Assembly (NCBI RefSeq): GCF_001187435.1
Contig: NZ_LFXA01000009.1
Coordinates: 434,001-498,000, forward strand
Source of the DNA: Streptomyces caatingaensis
GTDB taxonomy: Bacteria > Actinomycetota > Actinomycetes > Streptomycetales > Streptomycetaceae
DNA: 64,000 bases
Reading direction: 5' to 3'
Each line of letters opens with the position of its first letter. Position 1 is the stretch's first letter. The notes beneath the pieces are model-generated. The model was not told where the DNA came from and ran no database searches. It was given only the letters and a program-made list of their open reading frames with translations. The position numbers and the translations under genes were made by a program. Below are positions 25,390-35,304 of the stretch, piece after piece.

Positions 25390-27384
25390 TCACGTCCCCT
25401 GCGGGCGCGACGGCAGCGGCAGCTCGAACCACACCACCTTCCCCGTGCTCAGCCGGGTCGCGCCCCACCGCCGCGCCAGCTTGTTCACCAGGTACAGCCC
25501 GCGGCCGCCCTCGTCCGACGGCCGCGCCTGCCGCAGCCGGGGGAGCTGGGGCACGTCGTCGCCCACCTCGCAGCGCAACACGTTCGTCCGCAGCAGACGC
25601 AGCGTGATCGGGCGCTCCGCGTACCGGACCGCATTGGTGATCACCTCGCTGACCAGCAGCTCCACGGAGTCGCTCAGCTCGCCCAGCGCCCAGCGGTCCA
25701 GCGCGCGCCGGGCCAGCCGGCGGGCCTGCCGGGCCGTCTGCGGCCGCGGGTCGAGGAACCAGTACGCGACGTCGCTCGGCGCTATTCCCTCGAAACGGGC
25801 CGCGAGCAGGGCGATGTCGTCGTCCCGGTCGCCCGGGCCCAGCATGCCCAGCACCTCGTCGCACAGCGGCTCCAGCGGCGGCGGATTGGGGCCCGTGAGG
25901 CGCGCGGTGTCGATCAGCCGCTCGCGCAGCTGCTCTATCCCGGTCCACACGTCCCGGATCCGGGACTCCACGAGGCCGTCCGTGTACAGCAGCAGGGTCG
26001 CCCCGGCCGGCGCGTCCAGCTCCACGGCCTCGAAGTCCACCCCGCCCACGCCGATCGGGGCGCCCGGCGGCACCCGCAGCACCTCGGCGCGGCCGCCCCG
26101 GTGCAGCATGATCGGCGGCGGATGGCCCGCGTTGGCGATCACGATGCGGTGCGAGACCGGGTCGTACACCGCGTAGAGGCAGGTCGCCATCCGGTCCGAG
26201 CCCAGCCGCTGCGCCTGCTCGTCCAGGTGGTGCAGGACCTCCTGCGGCGGCAGGTCCAGGCCCGCCAGCGTCTGCGCGGTGGTGCGCAGCTGGCCCATGA
26301 TCGCGGCGGAGGTCATGGAGTGGCCCATCACGTCGCCGACGACGAGCGCGATGCGGTTGCCGGGCAGCGGGATCGCGTCGTACCAGTCGCCGCCCACCCG
26401 GGCGGTCTCGGCGGCCGGCAGATAGCGGCTGGCCAGCCGGACGCCGGTGGGCTGGGGGAGGGAGTCGGGGAGCATGGTGCGCTGGAGCTCGTCGGCGATG
26501 TAGACCTCGCGGCCGTAGAGGACGGCCTTGTCCACGCCGAGCGCCGTGTGTGTCGCCAGCTGCGCGGCGACCAGCAGGTCGTCGCCCTCGAAGGCCGCCC
26601 GGTCGGGCCGGCGTATGAACACCGCGGCGCCGATCACCCGGCGCCGGCCGCGCAGCGGGGCGAGGATCGTGCGCCGCTGCTGCGGTACGGGCCGGTCGGC
26701 GCCCAGCAGTTCGGGCAGGGCCGCCCGCGCGGCGGAGGAGTCCCCGAAGACGGGCCGGACGCCCCGCAGCACCTCCGCGAGCGGCCCGCCTATCCGTACC
26801 TCGCAGCGCTCGGCCGCGGCGTCGGCCAGCTCCAGGCCGAGGCCCGGCTCGCCCGCCTGCGCGGGGACGGCGGGCGGCTCGCCGCCCCACACCGAGTCGG
26901 CGGCGCCCAGGCCGCGGGCGTACTCCGGCAGCCGGTCGGTACGGCGCAGCCGCAGCACGACCGGGCCGACGGGCCGCTCGTCGCCGACCGGCAGCGGGTC
27001 GCGGAGATAGACGAGGATCGCGTCGGCGAAGGTCGGCACGGTGGCCCGGCACAGGCCCAGCACGATCTCGTCCAGGTCGATGCCGCGGGCGATCCGGCGG
27101 GTGGCCGCGCCGACGAAGCGCAGCCGCTCCCCGCCGCCGCCCGCGGACCGGGGGCCTTCGGCCGCCGGGTGGGCACGGCCCTCGTCGCCCGTGCCGTCGG
27201 GCGGGTCCGCCGGTCCGTCGAGGCCGCCGCTCATGACCGGCCGCACGGCACGCGCCCCGCGCGGCAGCGGCAGGGCCTCGTCGGGCTCGTCGCCGGCGCG
27301 GGGGCGCGGCGCTGCGGCCGGCGCGGGGGTGGGCCGGACTGCGGCATTCCGCTGTCCTCCGTGGGAGTCGGTGTGCTCCGTCAC
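25390..27384 (-). CDS. GAF + SpoIIE PP2C phosphatase + HATPase signalling protein
   Basis: A 664-residue cytosolic signalling protein. Residues 1-75 are low complexity. About 80-300 is a GAF-like sensor (RFVGAATRRIARGIDLDEIV). About 310-525 is a SpoIIE-type PP2C Ser phosphatase with GGDWYDAI, VVGDVMGHS, ANAGHPPPI and YTDGLVE metal-binding motifs. About 530-664 is an anti-sigma-factor-like histidine-kinase ATPase: ELLVSEVITNAVRYA (N-box) and DEGGRGLYLVNKLA (G-box). Such proteins both phosphorylate and dephosphorylate anti-sigma-factor antagonists in Streptomyces stress networks. GTG 27384 lacks a strong ribosome site; a start about 50 codons later is possible. Target antagonist unknown and not adjacent. 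Confidence 0.85.
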   Translation of the reverse strand: MTEHTDSHGGQRNAAVRPTPAPAAAPRPRAGDEPDEALPLPRGARAVRPVMSGGLDGPADPPDGTGDEGRAHPAAEGPRSAGGGGERLRFVGAATRRIARGIDLDEIVLGLCRATVPTFADAILVYLRDPLPVGDERPVGPVVLRLRRTDRLPEYARGLGAADSVWGGEPPAVPAQAGEPGLGLELADAAAERCEVRIGGPLAEVLRGVRPVFGDSSAARAALPELLGADRPVPQQRRTILAPLRGRRRVIGAAVFIRRPDRAAFEGDDLLVAAQLATHTALGVDKAVLYGREVYIADELQRTMLPDSLPQPTGVRLASRYLPAAETARVGGDWYDAIPLPGNRIALVVGDVMGHSMTSAAIMGQLRTTAQTLAGLDLPPQEVLHHLDEQAQRLGSDRMATCLYAVYDPVSHRIVIANAGHPPPIMLHRGGRAEVLRVPPGAPIGVGGVDFEAVELDAPAGATLLLYTDGLVESRIRDVWTGIEQLRERLIDTARLTGPNPPPLEPLCDEVLGMLGPGDRDDDIALLAARFEGIAPSDVAYWFLDPRPQTARQARRLARRALDRWALGELSDSVELLVSEVITNAVRYAERPITLRLLRTNVLRCEVGDDVPQLPRLRQARPSDEGGRGLYLVNKLARRWGATRLSTGKVVWFELPLPSRPQGT

Positions 27385-27439
27385 GCGTGGGGTTCCATCC
27401 GTCGGGGCCGTAAGCCCGGTCGCACAGGGCGCACCGTGG

Positions 27440-28129
27440 TCAGGCGGCGCGTCGCAGATTGAGGAAGAGCTGGATCTCGGGGGGTACGTCCGTGCTCAAC
27501 GGGGCGTACGCCAGCGAGCTCTCGCCGGCGATCTCGAAGCCCGCCGCGCGGACGACCTCCCGCAACTCGTCGCGCAGATAACCCGATACCCGGATCGTGT
27601 TGCCGAGGAACGGTATCGCATAGTCGTCCACGTCCGCCTCCACCATCGAGAGCGCCAGCAGCCCCCCCGGTCTCAGCAGCCCGTGCAGCATCCGCAGCGC
27701 GTGCGGGATCTCCGGCCGGGGCAGCATCAGCAGGGCGAAGAACGCGGCGACGCCGTCGAAGGTGCCCAGCCGGCCGTCCCTCAGCTCCGCGAGGTCCGCC
27801 CGGTGGAACTCGGCCTCCGGAACGTGGGCGCGGGCCAGCTCCAGCATCCCCGCGGAGAGGTCGACGCCCACCACCGTGTGCCCGGCGTCCACGAGCTGGC
27901 GCGCCGTCGGCAGGCCGGTGCCGCAGCCGATGTCCAGCACGCGCGAGCCCGCCGGCAGCGACTCCGCCAGCCAGGCGCCCGCCGCGAGCTGTCCGTCCTT
28001 GTGCGGGAACGCCTCGTCGTAGCGGTCGCCGATGGCGTCGAACGCCTCGGCCTGGCCGCTGCGGTCCAGGCCCGTCAGGACGTAACCGGCATAAGCCCCG
28101 TCGGCCCGCTGCTCGTCGTCACCGCTCAC
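27440..28129 (-). CDS. Class I SAM-dependent methyltransferase
   Basis: A 229-residue Rossmann-fold methyltransferase. Motif I is VLDIGCGTGLPTARQL, motif II VVGVDLSAGML, and the post-motif region is LLRPGGLLALSMVEAD. The C-terminal region (YLRDELREVVRAAGFEI) is typical of small-molecule methyltransferases. No substrate can be inferred from the sequence. GTG 28129 follows AAGGGG on the minus strand. It lies 55 nt upstream of the phosphatase gene on the same strand and may be in the same transcript, but a functional link is not evident. Confidence 0.85.
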   Translation of the reverse strand: MSGDDEQRADGAYAGYVLTGLDRSGQAEAFDAIGDRYDEAFPHKDGQLAAGAWLAESLPAGSRVLDIGCGTGLPTARQLVDAGHTVVGVDLSAGMLELARAHVPEAEFHRADLAELRDGRLGTFDGVAAFFALLMLPRPEIPHALRMLHGLLRPGGLLALSMVEADVDDYAIPFLGNTIRVSGYLRDELREVVRAAGFEIAGESSLAYAPLSTDVPPEIQLFLNLRRAA

Positions 28130-28262
28130 GGCTGCGCCCCTTCTCGTTCTCGCGTGGACTCACTCTTCTCATGACACGGCGTCATATCCATTGGCACCGT
28201 GCAGTATCACGGAGCACGATCCTACGGTCGCCCCGCGGGGCGGCGGCAAGCGCTTCCGCCCG

Positions 28263-28937
28263 TCACACTCGCCGGAGGTCCCAGTCGTCGGGGAGCGCAG
28301 GCACCGGCCAGGCCGGGTCGGGCCGCCAGTGCTCCCAGCCGGAGGTGAACGGCGCGCCCCAGGACTCGATGTGCTCGACCGCCGCGCGCCCGGCGGCCCT
28401 CACCTCCTCGGCCCGGGCGGCCGTCATCAGTCCCACGCACTGTGCCTGGGCGAACTCGTCCTCGTCCTTCCACTCCCAACGCCGGTCCGGATAGACGGCG
28501 ATGTCCAGGAAGTGGTCCTCGGAGTCGACCCCTCCGGCCCAGCGGGCGAGCGGTTCCTCAAGATTCACGTACCAGTTGCGGAACCTCCAGTCGAGGTCCC
28601 AGAAGAGCCAGACCGACCAGGGCTGTCCGGGCCGTGCGAGTTTCAGCACGCCCGTGCCGGTCCAGGTGCCGACGGCGGTGGTGCGCGGCTTGGTGTAGCG
28701 GGTCGCGAGGGGCTCCTGGTACGGGGGTGTGCCGTCGGCCAGGACGGGGCGTACGCAGTGGGTGCCCGAGGCGAGCCAGACGGCGAGCAGGTCGGGGTCG
28801 TCGCGGACGACGGTCACGGGGCGGCAGATGTGGACGCGGTCCGTGGCGTTGGCGCGGTAGCGCCACAGGATGTGGTCCCCGGGGGACCAGTGTCCGGTGC
28901 CGTCCGTCGGCGGTTCCGCTTCCACTTGCGCTGTCAT
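28263..28937 (-). CDS. DUF402 family protein (FomD-like)
   Basis: A 224-residue cytosolic protein. The DUF402 core is WYVNLEEPLARWAGGVDSEDHFLDIAVYP followed by WEWKDEDEF, which provides the Asp/Glu/Lys cluster that in FomD and other DUF402 nucleoside diphosphatases binds divalent metals and the diphosphate. Hydrolysis of a nucleoside diphosphate or CMP conjugate is therefore likely. A conserved solo gene in Streptomyces, not evidence for fosfomycin synthesis here: no other fom genes are in view. ATG 28937 overlaps no other gene. Confidence 0.8.
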   Translation of the reverse strand: MTAQVEAEPPTDGTGHWSPGDHILWRYRANATDRVHICRPVTVVRDDPDLLAVWLASGTHCVRPVLADGTPPYQEPLATRYTKPRTTAVGTWTGTGVLKLARPGQPWSVWLFWDLDWRFRNWYVNLEEPLARWAGGVDSEDHFLDIAVYPDRRWEWKDEDEFAQAQCVGLMTAARAEEVRAAGRAAVEHIESWGAPFTSGWEHWRPDPAWPVPALPDDWDLRRV

Positions 28938-29019
28938 GCGCAGATCTTAGGGGGCGGGGTGGGGGGTGTGCCGTGACGTGCGCCGCAGGGGGGTGGGTCC
29001 GGGGCACCCCCCTCGCGGA

Positions 29020-30414
29020 CTACGGCCGCGTCATCCGCAGAACATCCAGCGCCTCGTCCAACTGCTCGACGGTCAGGAGCCCGCGCTCCACATACCCGGA
29101 CTCCAGCACCACGGCCCGGATCGTCCGGCGTTCCGCGAGCGCCCGCTTCGCCACCTTCGCCGCCTCCTCGTAGCCGATGAAGCGGTTCAGCGGGGTCACG
29201 ACGGAGGGCGACGACTCGGCGTACTCGCGGGCGCGCTCGGCGTTGGCGGTGATGCCGTCGATCGTGCGGTCGGCGAGCAGCCGCGCCGCGTTGCCCAGCA
29301 GCCGCACCGACTCCAGCAGGTTCTTCGCCATCACCGGCAGCATGACGTTGAGTTCGAAGTTCCCGGCGGCGCCGGCCGTCGCGACCGTCGCGTCGTTGCC
29401 GACGACCTGGGCGGCGACCATGAGGACGGCCTCCGGGACGACCGGGTTGACCTTCCCCGGCATGATGGACGAACCCGGCTGCAGATCGGGCAGGTTGATC
29501 TCGGCCAGCCCCGTCCGGGGCCCGGACGCCATCCACCGCAGATCGTTGGCGATCTTCGTGAGGCCGACCGCGATCGTCCGCAACTGGCCGCTCGTCTCGA
29601 CGAGTCCGTCCCGCGCGCCCTGCGCCTCGAAGTGGTCGCGGGCCTCGGTCAGCGGCAGCCCGGTCGCGCGGGCGACCTCGGCGATGACCGCGGCGGAGAA
29701 GCCGGGCGGGGTGTTGATGCCGGTGCCCACCGCCGTTCCGCCGAGCGGGAGTTCGGCGAGGCGCGGCAGCGAGGCGCGCAGCCGTTCGACGCCGTACCGG
29801 ACCTGGGCCGCGTAGCCGCCGAACTCCTGGCCGAGGGTGACGGGCGTCGCGTCCATCAGATGCGTCCGCCCGGACTTGACGACCTCGGCGAACTCCCCGG
29901 CCTTGCGCTCCAGCGCGCCCGCGAGGTGCTCCAGCGCGGGGATCAGCTCGCCGGTGACGGCGGCCGTCGCGGCGATGTGGATGGAGGACGGGAAGACGTC
30001 GTTGGACGACTGGCTGGCGTTGACGTGGTCGTTGGGGTGCACGGCGCGGCCCAGCCGCTCGGTCGCCAGGGTGGCGACGACCTCGTTGGTGTTCATGTTG
30101 GACGACGTGCCGGAGCCGGTCTGGAAGACGTCCACGGGGAAGTGGTCGTCCCAGCGGCCCTCCGCCACCTCGCCGGCCGCCTCCTCGATGGCGCGTGCCA
30201 TGTCCGCGTCGATCACGCCGAGTTCGGCGTTGACCTTGGCGGCGGCCGCCTTGATGCGGGCCAGGGCCGCGATGTGCGCGCGCTCCAGCCGCTGCCCGCT
30301 GATCGGGAAGTTCTCCACGGCACGCTGCGTCTGCGCCCGCCACTTGGCGTGGGCGGGCACCCGCACCTCGCCCATCGAGTCGTGCTCGGTCCGGTACTGA
30401 TCGCTCTCGGTCAT
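29020..30414 (-). CDS. fumC: Fumarate hydratase class II
   Basis: A 464-residue oxygen-stable TCA-cycle enzyme interconverting fumarate and L-malate (aspartase/fumarase superfamily homotetramer). Motifs seen: FQTGSGTSSNMNTNEV, HPNDHVNASQSSNDVFPS, the signature GSSIMPGKVNPV and catalytic-loop neighbours SGRTHLMDATPVTLGQE. Start is ATG 30414 with a strong AGGAGGT ribosome site; the frame runs further upstream but only through sequence opposite the divergent SGNH gene. A second, iron-sulfur fumarase (class I) lies about 1.7 kb away. Having both is common in Streptomyces, and the iron-free enzyme suits oxidative or iron-poor conditions. Confidence 0.95.
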   Translation of the reverse strand: MTESDQYRTEHDSMGEVRVPAHAKWRAQTQRAVENFPISGQRLERAHIAALARIKAAAAKVNAELGVIDADMARAIEEAAGEVAEGRWDDHFPVDVFQTGSGTSSNMNTNEVVATLATERLGRAVHPNDHVNASQSSNDVFPSSIHIAATAAVTGELIPALEHLAGALERKAGEFAEVVKSGRTHLMDATPVTLGQEFGGYAAQVRYGVERLRASLPRLAELPLGGTAVGTGINTPPGFSAAVIAEVARATGLPLTEARDHFEAQGARDGLVETSGQLRTIAVGLTKIANDLRWMASGPRTGLAEINLPDLQPGSSIMPGKVNPVVPEAVLMVAAQVVGNDATVATAGAAGNFELNVMLPVMAKNLLESVRLLGNAARLLADRTIDGITANAERAREYAESSPSVVTPLNRFIGYEEAAKVAKRALAERRTIRAVVLESGYVERGLLTVEQLDEALDVLRMTRP

Positions 30415-30521
30415 CCTCACTACCTCCTGTCCGCTACAGCGTTTGGCTCGTTCCACGTGTTCCCAAAGGCCACTACCAGCCAGTAAATACCGCGGGTAAC
30501 ACAAGAAATCGGGGAGGCTCC

Positions 30522-32039
30522 ATGACACGCAGACCCACCCTGCGCTGTTCACTCGCGGCCCTGACGGCTTTCGCGGCCGTTTTCGGAGGAATGGCCGCAA
30601 CCGTCCCGTCCGCCCGCGCGGAAACGCGCTCGCCCGCCTCCACCCCCCTCTCTCCCGAGCTGGAGAAGATACGGGCCGCGGAGGCGGTGGGACTGTACGG
30701 CGACGCGGCCGAGCGGCCGCTCGCGCAGCGCAAGACGTCGCTGGTGTCACTGGGTGACAGCGAGATCAGCGGCGAGGGCGTCGGCACCTACGAGCCGGGC
30801 ACGAACGGCCCGTCCAACTGGTGCCACCGCTCACCGGACTCCGCCATCCACCGCACGTCGATCCCCGCCGACGTCACCTACAACGTCGCCTGCTCCGGCG
30901 CCGACACCGGCAACATCCGCATCGGCGGCACCAAGCAGTACGCGGACGAGCTGGTGCAGAGCGACAACCTGGCGGTCAAGGCCCGCAACACGCGGGTCAA
31001 GATGGTCCTGCTGGTCGCCGGGGCCAACGACGACCTCCAGTTCGGCCCGGTGATCACCGACTGCGTCACCCGCTACCTCACGCTGCAGGGCCCCTGCGAG
31101 CCCAAGTACGCGCCCGGCTGGCAGGCGCGGGTCGACGGGCTCGTGCCGAAGGTGAAGAAGACCGTGGCGGACCTGCGCGCCGTGATGTCCGGCGCGGGGT
31201 ACGCGAACGACGACTACAAGCTCGTCGTCATGGGCTACCCGAGCCCGATCGGCCCCGACTTCGAGGACAACCCCGACTACCCCGGCAAGCTGCCGGGCGG
31301 CTGCGTCGGCTACACCTCCGACTCGGCCTGGGGCCGCAACGCGGCGGTGCCGGCGTTCGAGCGCGGCATGCGCAAGGCGGCGCTGGAGTCGGGGGCGTAC
31401 TTCCTCGACAACTCCCGTCTCTTCCACGGGCACGAGGTGTGCATGGAGAACGCGTGGGTGCGCGGGCTCTGGCTCGACCTCTCCAACCCCGTCCCGCCGG
31501 ACGCCAACTCCGTCCGGCAGTCCTTCCACCCCAACGCGCGCGGCCACGCGGCGTTCGCCTCCTGCATCGGCCAGTTCTACGCCTCCGGCTACCGCGAGGC
31601 CGGCTGCGCCGACCCGGCGAGCACCGACAGGCCGGTGCTGCGCGAGGGCTCGTGGGACGAGGCGTACCGGCCGTTGCGCAACGCGGCGAACGGCGCGTGC
31701 GTCGACGCGTACGGAGCGGTGACGCGCAACGGCACCGAGGTCGGCGGATGGCCCTGCACGGGCAACCGCAACCAGGAGTGGTGGTTCGACGCCGAACGGG
31801 GCACGCTGCACGCGGCGTTGTCGCACGACCGGTGCGTGGACGTGCCGGAGGGCCGGTACGCGGCGGGGACGGCGGTGGCCCTGTGGAACTGCCACGGCGG
31901 TGGGAACCAGCGCTTCGCCCACTCCGGCGGAACGTTCCGCCCGGTGGCGGCCCCGGGCCTGTGCCTGACCCTGTCGGCCCCGGAGGACCCGGTCCGCCTC
32001 CAGCCCTGCGACGACTCCCCGTCCCAGCGCTTCGCCTAG
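30522..32039 (+). CDS. Secreted SGNH hydrolase with C-terminal ricin-type lectin domain
   Basis: A 505-residue exported protein. The signal peptide (MTRRPTLRCSLAALTAF to PSARAE) is followed by an SGNH/GDSL hydrolase (about 60-365): block I LVSLGDSEISGEG with the nucleophile Ser, block III GANDDL and the His in block V SFHPNARGHAAF. A ricin B-type β-trefoil (about 385-505) shows QxW-like repeats QEWWFD, NQRFAH and SQRFA. It probably deacylates or de-esterifies a polysaccharide or lipid, with the lectin domain giving substrate binding. Ribosome site GGGGAGG. It stands alone between the two fumarase genes, divergent from fumC and convergent with the class I gene. Confidence 0.88.
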   Translation: MTRRPTLRCSLAALTAFAAVFGGMAATVPSARAETRSPASTPLSPELEKIRAAEAVGLYGDAAERPLAQRKTSLVSLGDSEISGEGVGTYEPGTNGPSNWCHRSPDSAIHRTSIPADVTYNVACSGADTGNIRIGGTKQYADELVQSDNLAVKARNTRVKMVLLVAGANDDLQFGPVITDCVTRYLTLQGPCEPKYAPGWQARVDGLVPKVKKTVADLRAVMSGAGYANDDYKLVVMGYPSPIGPDFEDNPDYPGKLPGGCVGYTSDSAWGRNAAVPAFERGMRKAALESGAYFLDNSRLFHGHEVCMENAWVRGLWLDLSNPVPPDANSVRQSFHPNARGHAAFASCIGQFYASGYREAGCADPASTDRPVLREGSWDEAYRPLRNAANGACVDAYGAVTRNGTEVGGWPCTGNRNQEWWFDAERGTLHAALSHDRCVDVPEGRYAAGTAVALWNCHGGGNQRFAHSGGTFRPVAAPGLCLTLSAPEDPVRLQPCDDSPSQRFA

Positions 32040-32053
32040 CCGCCGCTTCCTGC

Positions 32054-32097
32054 GGGCTCCGCCGCCCGGCGCGGTGAGCGCGGGGCGGCGGAAGCCC
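32054..32097. terminator. Bidirectional terminator hairpin
   Basis: GGGCTCCGCCGCCC (32054-32067) pairs with GGGCGGCGGAAGCCC (32083-32097) with one bulged A. It separates the convergent SGNH hydrolase and class I fumarase genes. Confidence 0.75.
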
Positions 32098-32109
32098 GGA
32101 GGGGGACGC

Positions 32110-33774
<1,665 letters not shown>

Positions 33775-33895
33775 CGCGGCGATCCCTCACTCACTCTGCG
33801 GGTGGTATGCGAGCCAAGCGTAGGCGCCGCCGGGCCCGGCCGGTTGGTGAGGCAAGCCTCACCCGGCACCGGAGCGCACTCCTCCACTTCCTGTG

Positions 33896-33932
33896 CTATC
33901 GCGATCTATCGCGTTTCGCCTATCCTGGGCCC
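33896..33932 (+). promoter_or_regulatory. Leaderless promoter with CTATCGCG direct repeat
   Basis: TATCCT at 33921-33926 is a -10 box whose predicted start point (about 33933) coincides with the GTG start codon of the DUF1707 gene. Upstream, CTATCGCG occurs twice, 10 bp apart (33896-33903 and 33906-33913), placing both copies on the same helix face and over the -35 region. The first copy overlaps the palindrome ATCGCGAT (33898-33905). It is an operator candidate. Confidence 0.65.
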
Positions 33933-34619
33933 GTGGACGAGTCAGCGCTGGAGAAACAACAGGTATCCCTGACCAAGGCGGCGGGGCCCGCGCCGGGGCC
34001 CGCGCACGGGCCCGAGCTCCGTGCCTCCGACGCGGACCGCGACCGGATCGCGGACATCCTGCGCGAGGCGCTGGCCGAGGGCCGGCTCACCGCCGACGAG
34101 CACGCCGAGCGGATCGACGCCGCGTACCGCGCCCGCACCATGGGCGAGCTGGAGCCGCTGGTGCGCGACCTGCCGGCGGCCCGCCCGGCCGCCGCGTCGG
34201 CCGCGGCCGACGCGTACGCGGCCCCGCGCCCGCCGGGCGCCCCCGTCCGGCCCGCGGAGAACCTCGTCGCCGTCTTCGGCGGCGCGACCCGCAAGGGCCG
34301 CTGGCGCGCGGGCGGCCGGATCAACGCGTTCGCCCTCTTCGGCGGCGTGGAGATCGACCTCACCGAGGCGCTGTTCGAGGAGCGGCAGCTCACCATCAGC
34401 ACCTGGGCGCTCTTCGGCGGCGTCGAGGTCAAGGTCCCGGAGAACGTCTCGCTGCGCTCCGCCGGCACCGGCATCTTCGGCGGCTTCGACGTGGACTCCC
34501 ACGAGGCCTCCGACCCCGAGGCGCCCACCGTGCTGATCACCGGCTGCGCGCTGTTCGGCGGCGTCGCGGGGAAGGCCAAGCGCGGCAAGCGGGTCAAGGA
34601 CCTGCGCGCGGCGGGGTAG
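33933..34619 (+). CDS. DUF1707 domain protein with cell-wall-active antibiotic-response (LiaF-like) domain
   Basis: A 228-residue protein. Residues about 25-75 are the DUF1707 (SHOCT-like) module: LRASDADRDRIADILREALAEGRLTADEHAERIDAAYRART. A Pro/Ala linker follows, then about 110-220 is a β-helical DUF2154/LiaF C-terminal-like domain with repeats VAVFGGATRKG, FALFGGVEIDL, WALFGGVEVKVP and CALFGGVAGKA. No membrane segment is visible, so it is probably cytoplasmic or membrane-associated. The family is common in Streptomyces and linked to envelope stress. GTG 33933 has no ribosome site and lies 7 nt from a TATCCT -10 box, so it should be translated leaderless. Confidence 0.8.
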   Translation: MDESALEKQQVSLTKAAGPAPGPAHGPELRASDADRDRIADILREALAEGRLTADEHAERIDAAYRARTMGELEPLVRDLPAARPAAASAAADAYAAPRPPGAPVRPAENLVAVFGGATRKGRWRAGGRINAFALFGGVEIDLTEALFEERQLTISTWALFGGVEVKVPENVSLRSAGTGIFGGFDVDSHEASDPEAPTVLITGCALFGGVAGKAKRGKRVKDLRAAG

Positions 34620-34817
34620 TTCCGCCGCCGCAAGGCCGCCGGGGACGGTGGTGACGGACGGTGTTCCAGTCGTGGCAACGGTGTGAATAAGAGCGCGCAC
34701 AGCGGGTAAAGCTTGGTGCATCGTCTCTCGTACGGCTGCGGGTGCGAATGGCCGTGCAGGGTGAGACGGGCAAGGGTGACTCAACCGGCCGAGCAAAGCC
34801 GTCGTCAGGAGTGGACC

Positions 34818-35174
34818 GTGCTGCTACCGCATCAGCCCCTGCAGGAAGCCGCCGTACCGTCCGCGCGGATGTCCGCGCGGGATCAGGCAGGCCCCTGGCA
34901 CTCGGAGGCGGTGTGCCGCCGGGACGAAGCAGGGCTGTTCTTCGCACCGTCAAAGGAACCCACGGCCGCCCGCCTCTCCCGGGAGGAGGCGGCCAAACGC
35001 GTCTGCGCCCGCTGCCCCGTGATGGTCGAGTGCCGCGAGCACGCCCTGCTCCAGCCGGAGCCGTACGGGGTGTGGGGCGGGCTCACCGCGGCCGAGCGCC
35101 GCGTCGTCCTCGCCCGCCGGCGGCGCCGCGAGGCGGAGCTCCAGCGGGCCACGCGGGTCGCCGCGGCGGGCTGA
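34818..35174 (+). CDS. WhiB-like (Wbl) iron-sulfur transcription factor
   Basis: A 118-residue protein with the four Wbl cysteines: Cys33 (SEAVCRRDE) and Cys63, Cys66, Cys72 in VCARCPVMVEC, which bind a redox- or NO-sensitive [4Fe-4S] cluster. The GVWGG turn and the basic C-terminal tail VVLARRRRREAELQR that contacts DNA are present. Wbl proteins act with the principal sigma factor region 4. The cysteine spacing and lack of a longer C-terminus distinguish it from WblA as I remember it. Start chosen as GTG 34818, with AGGAG six bases upstream; the frame is open earlier to 34713 but without WhiB similarity. It is adjacent to and convergent with glpX. Confidence 0.88.
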   Translation: MLLPHQPLQEAAVPSARMSARDQAGPWHSEAVCRRDEAGLFFAPSKEPTAARLSREEAAKRVCARCPVMVECREHALLQPEPYGVWGGLTAAERRVVLARRRRREAELQRATRVAAAG

Positions 35175-35272
35175 CGCCTCGGTCCCTGCCTTTCTTCGCT
35201 TCACGGGGGCGCCTCCCGCCGGCCGGCCGGGGGCGCGGGGCCGAGTCCCGCTGGAAACGGTGAAAGGAAGGG

Positions 35273-35292
35273 ACCGGGGCGTGCACCCCGGT
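35273..35292. terminator. Short bidirectional hairpin
   Basis: ACCGGGG (35273-35279) and CCCCGGT (35286-35292) pair around CGTGCA. It lies between the whiB-like gene and the end of glpX, 12 nt from the latter. No T-run. Confidence 0.6.
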
Positions 35293-35304
35293 CAACTCGC
35301 TTGC

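Noticed and set aside
28263..28937. Fosfomycin biosynthesis from the FomD-like DUF402 gene
   Set aside because: The DUF402 family is widespread and no other fosfomycin genes are nearby.
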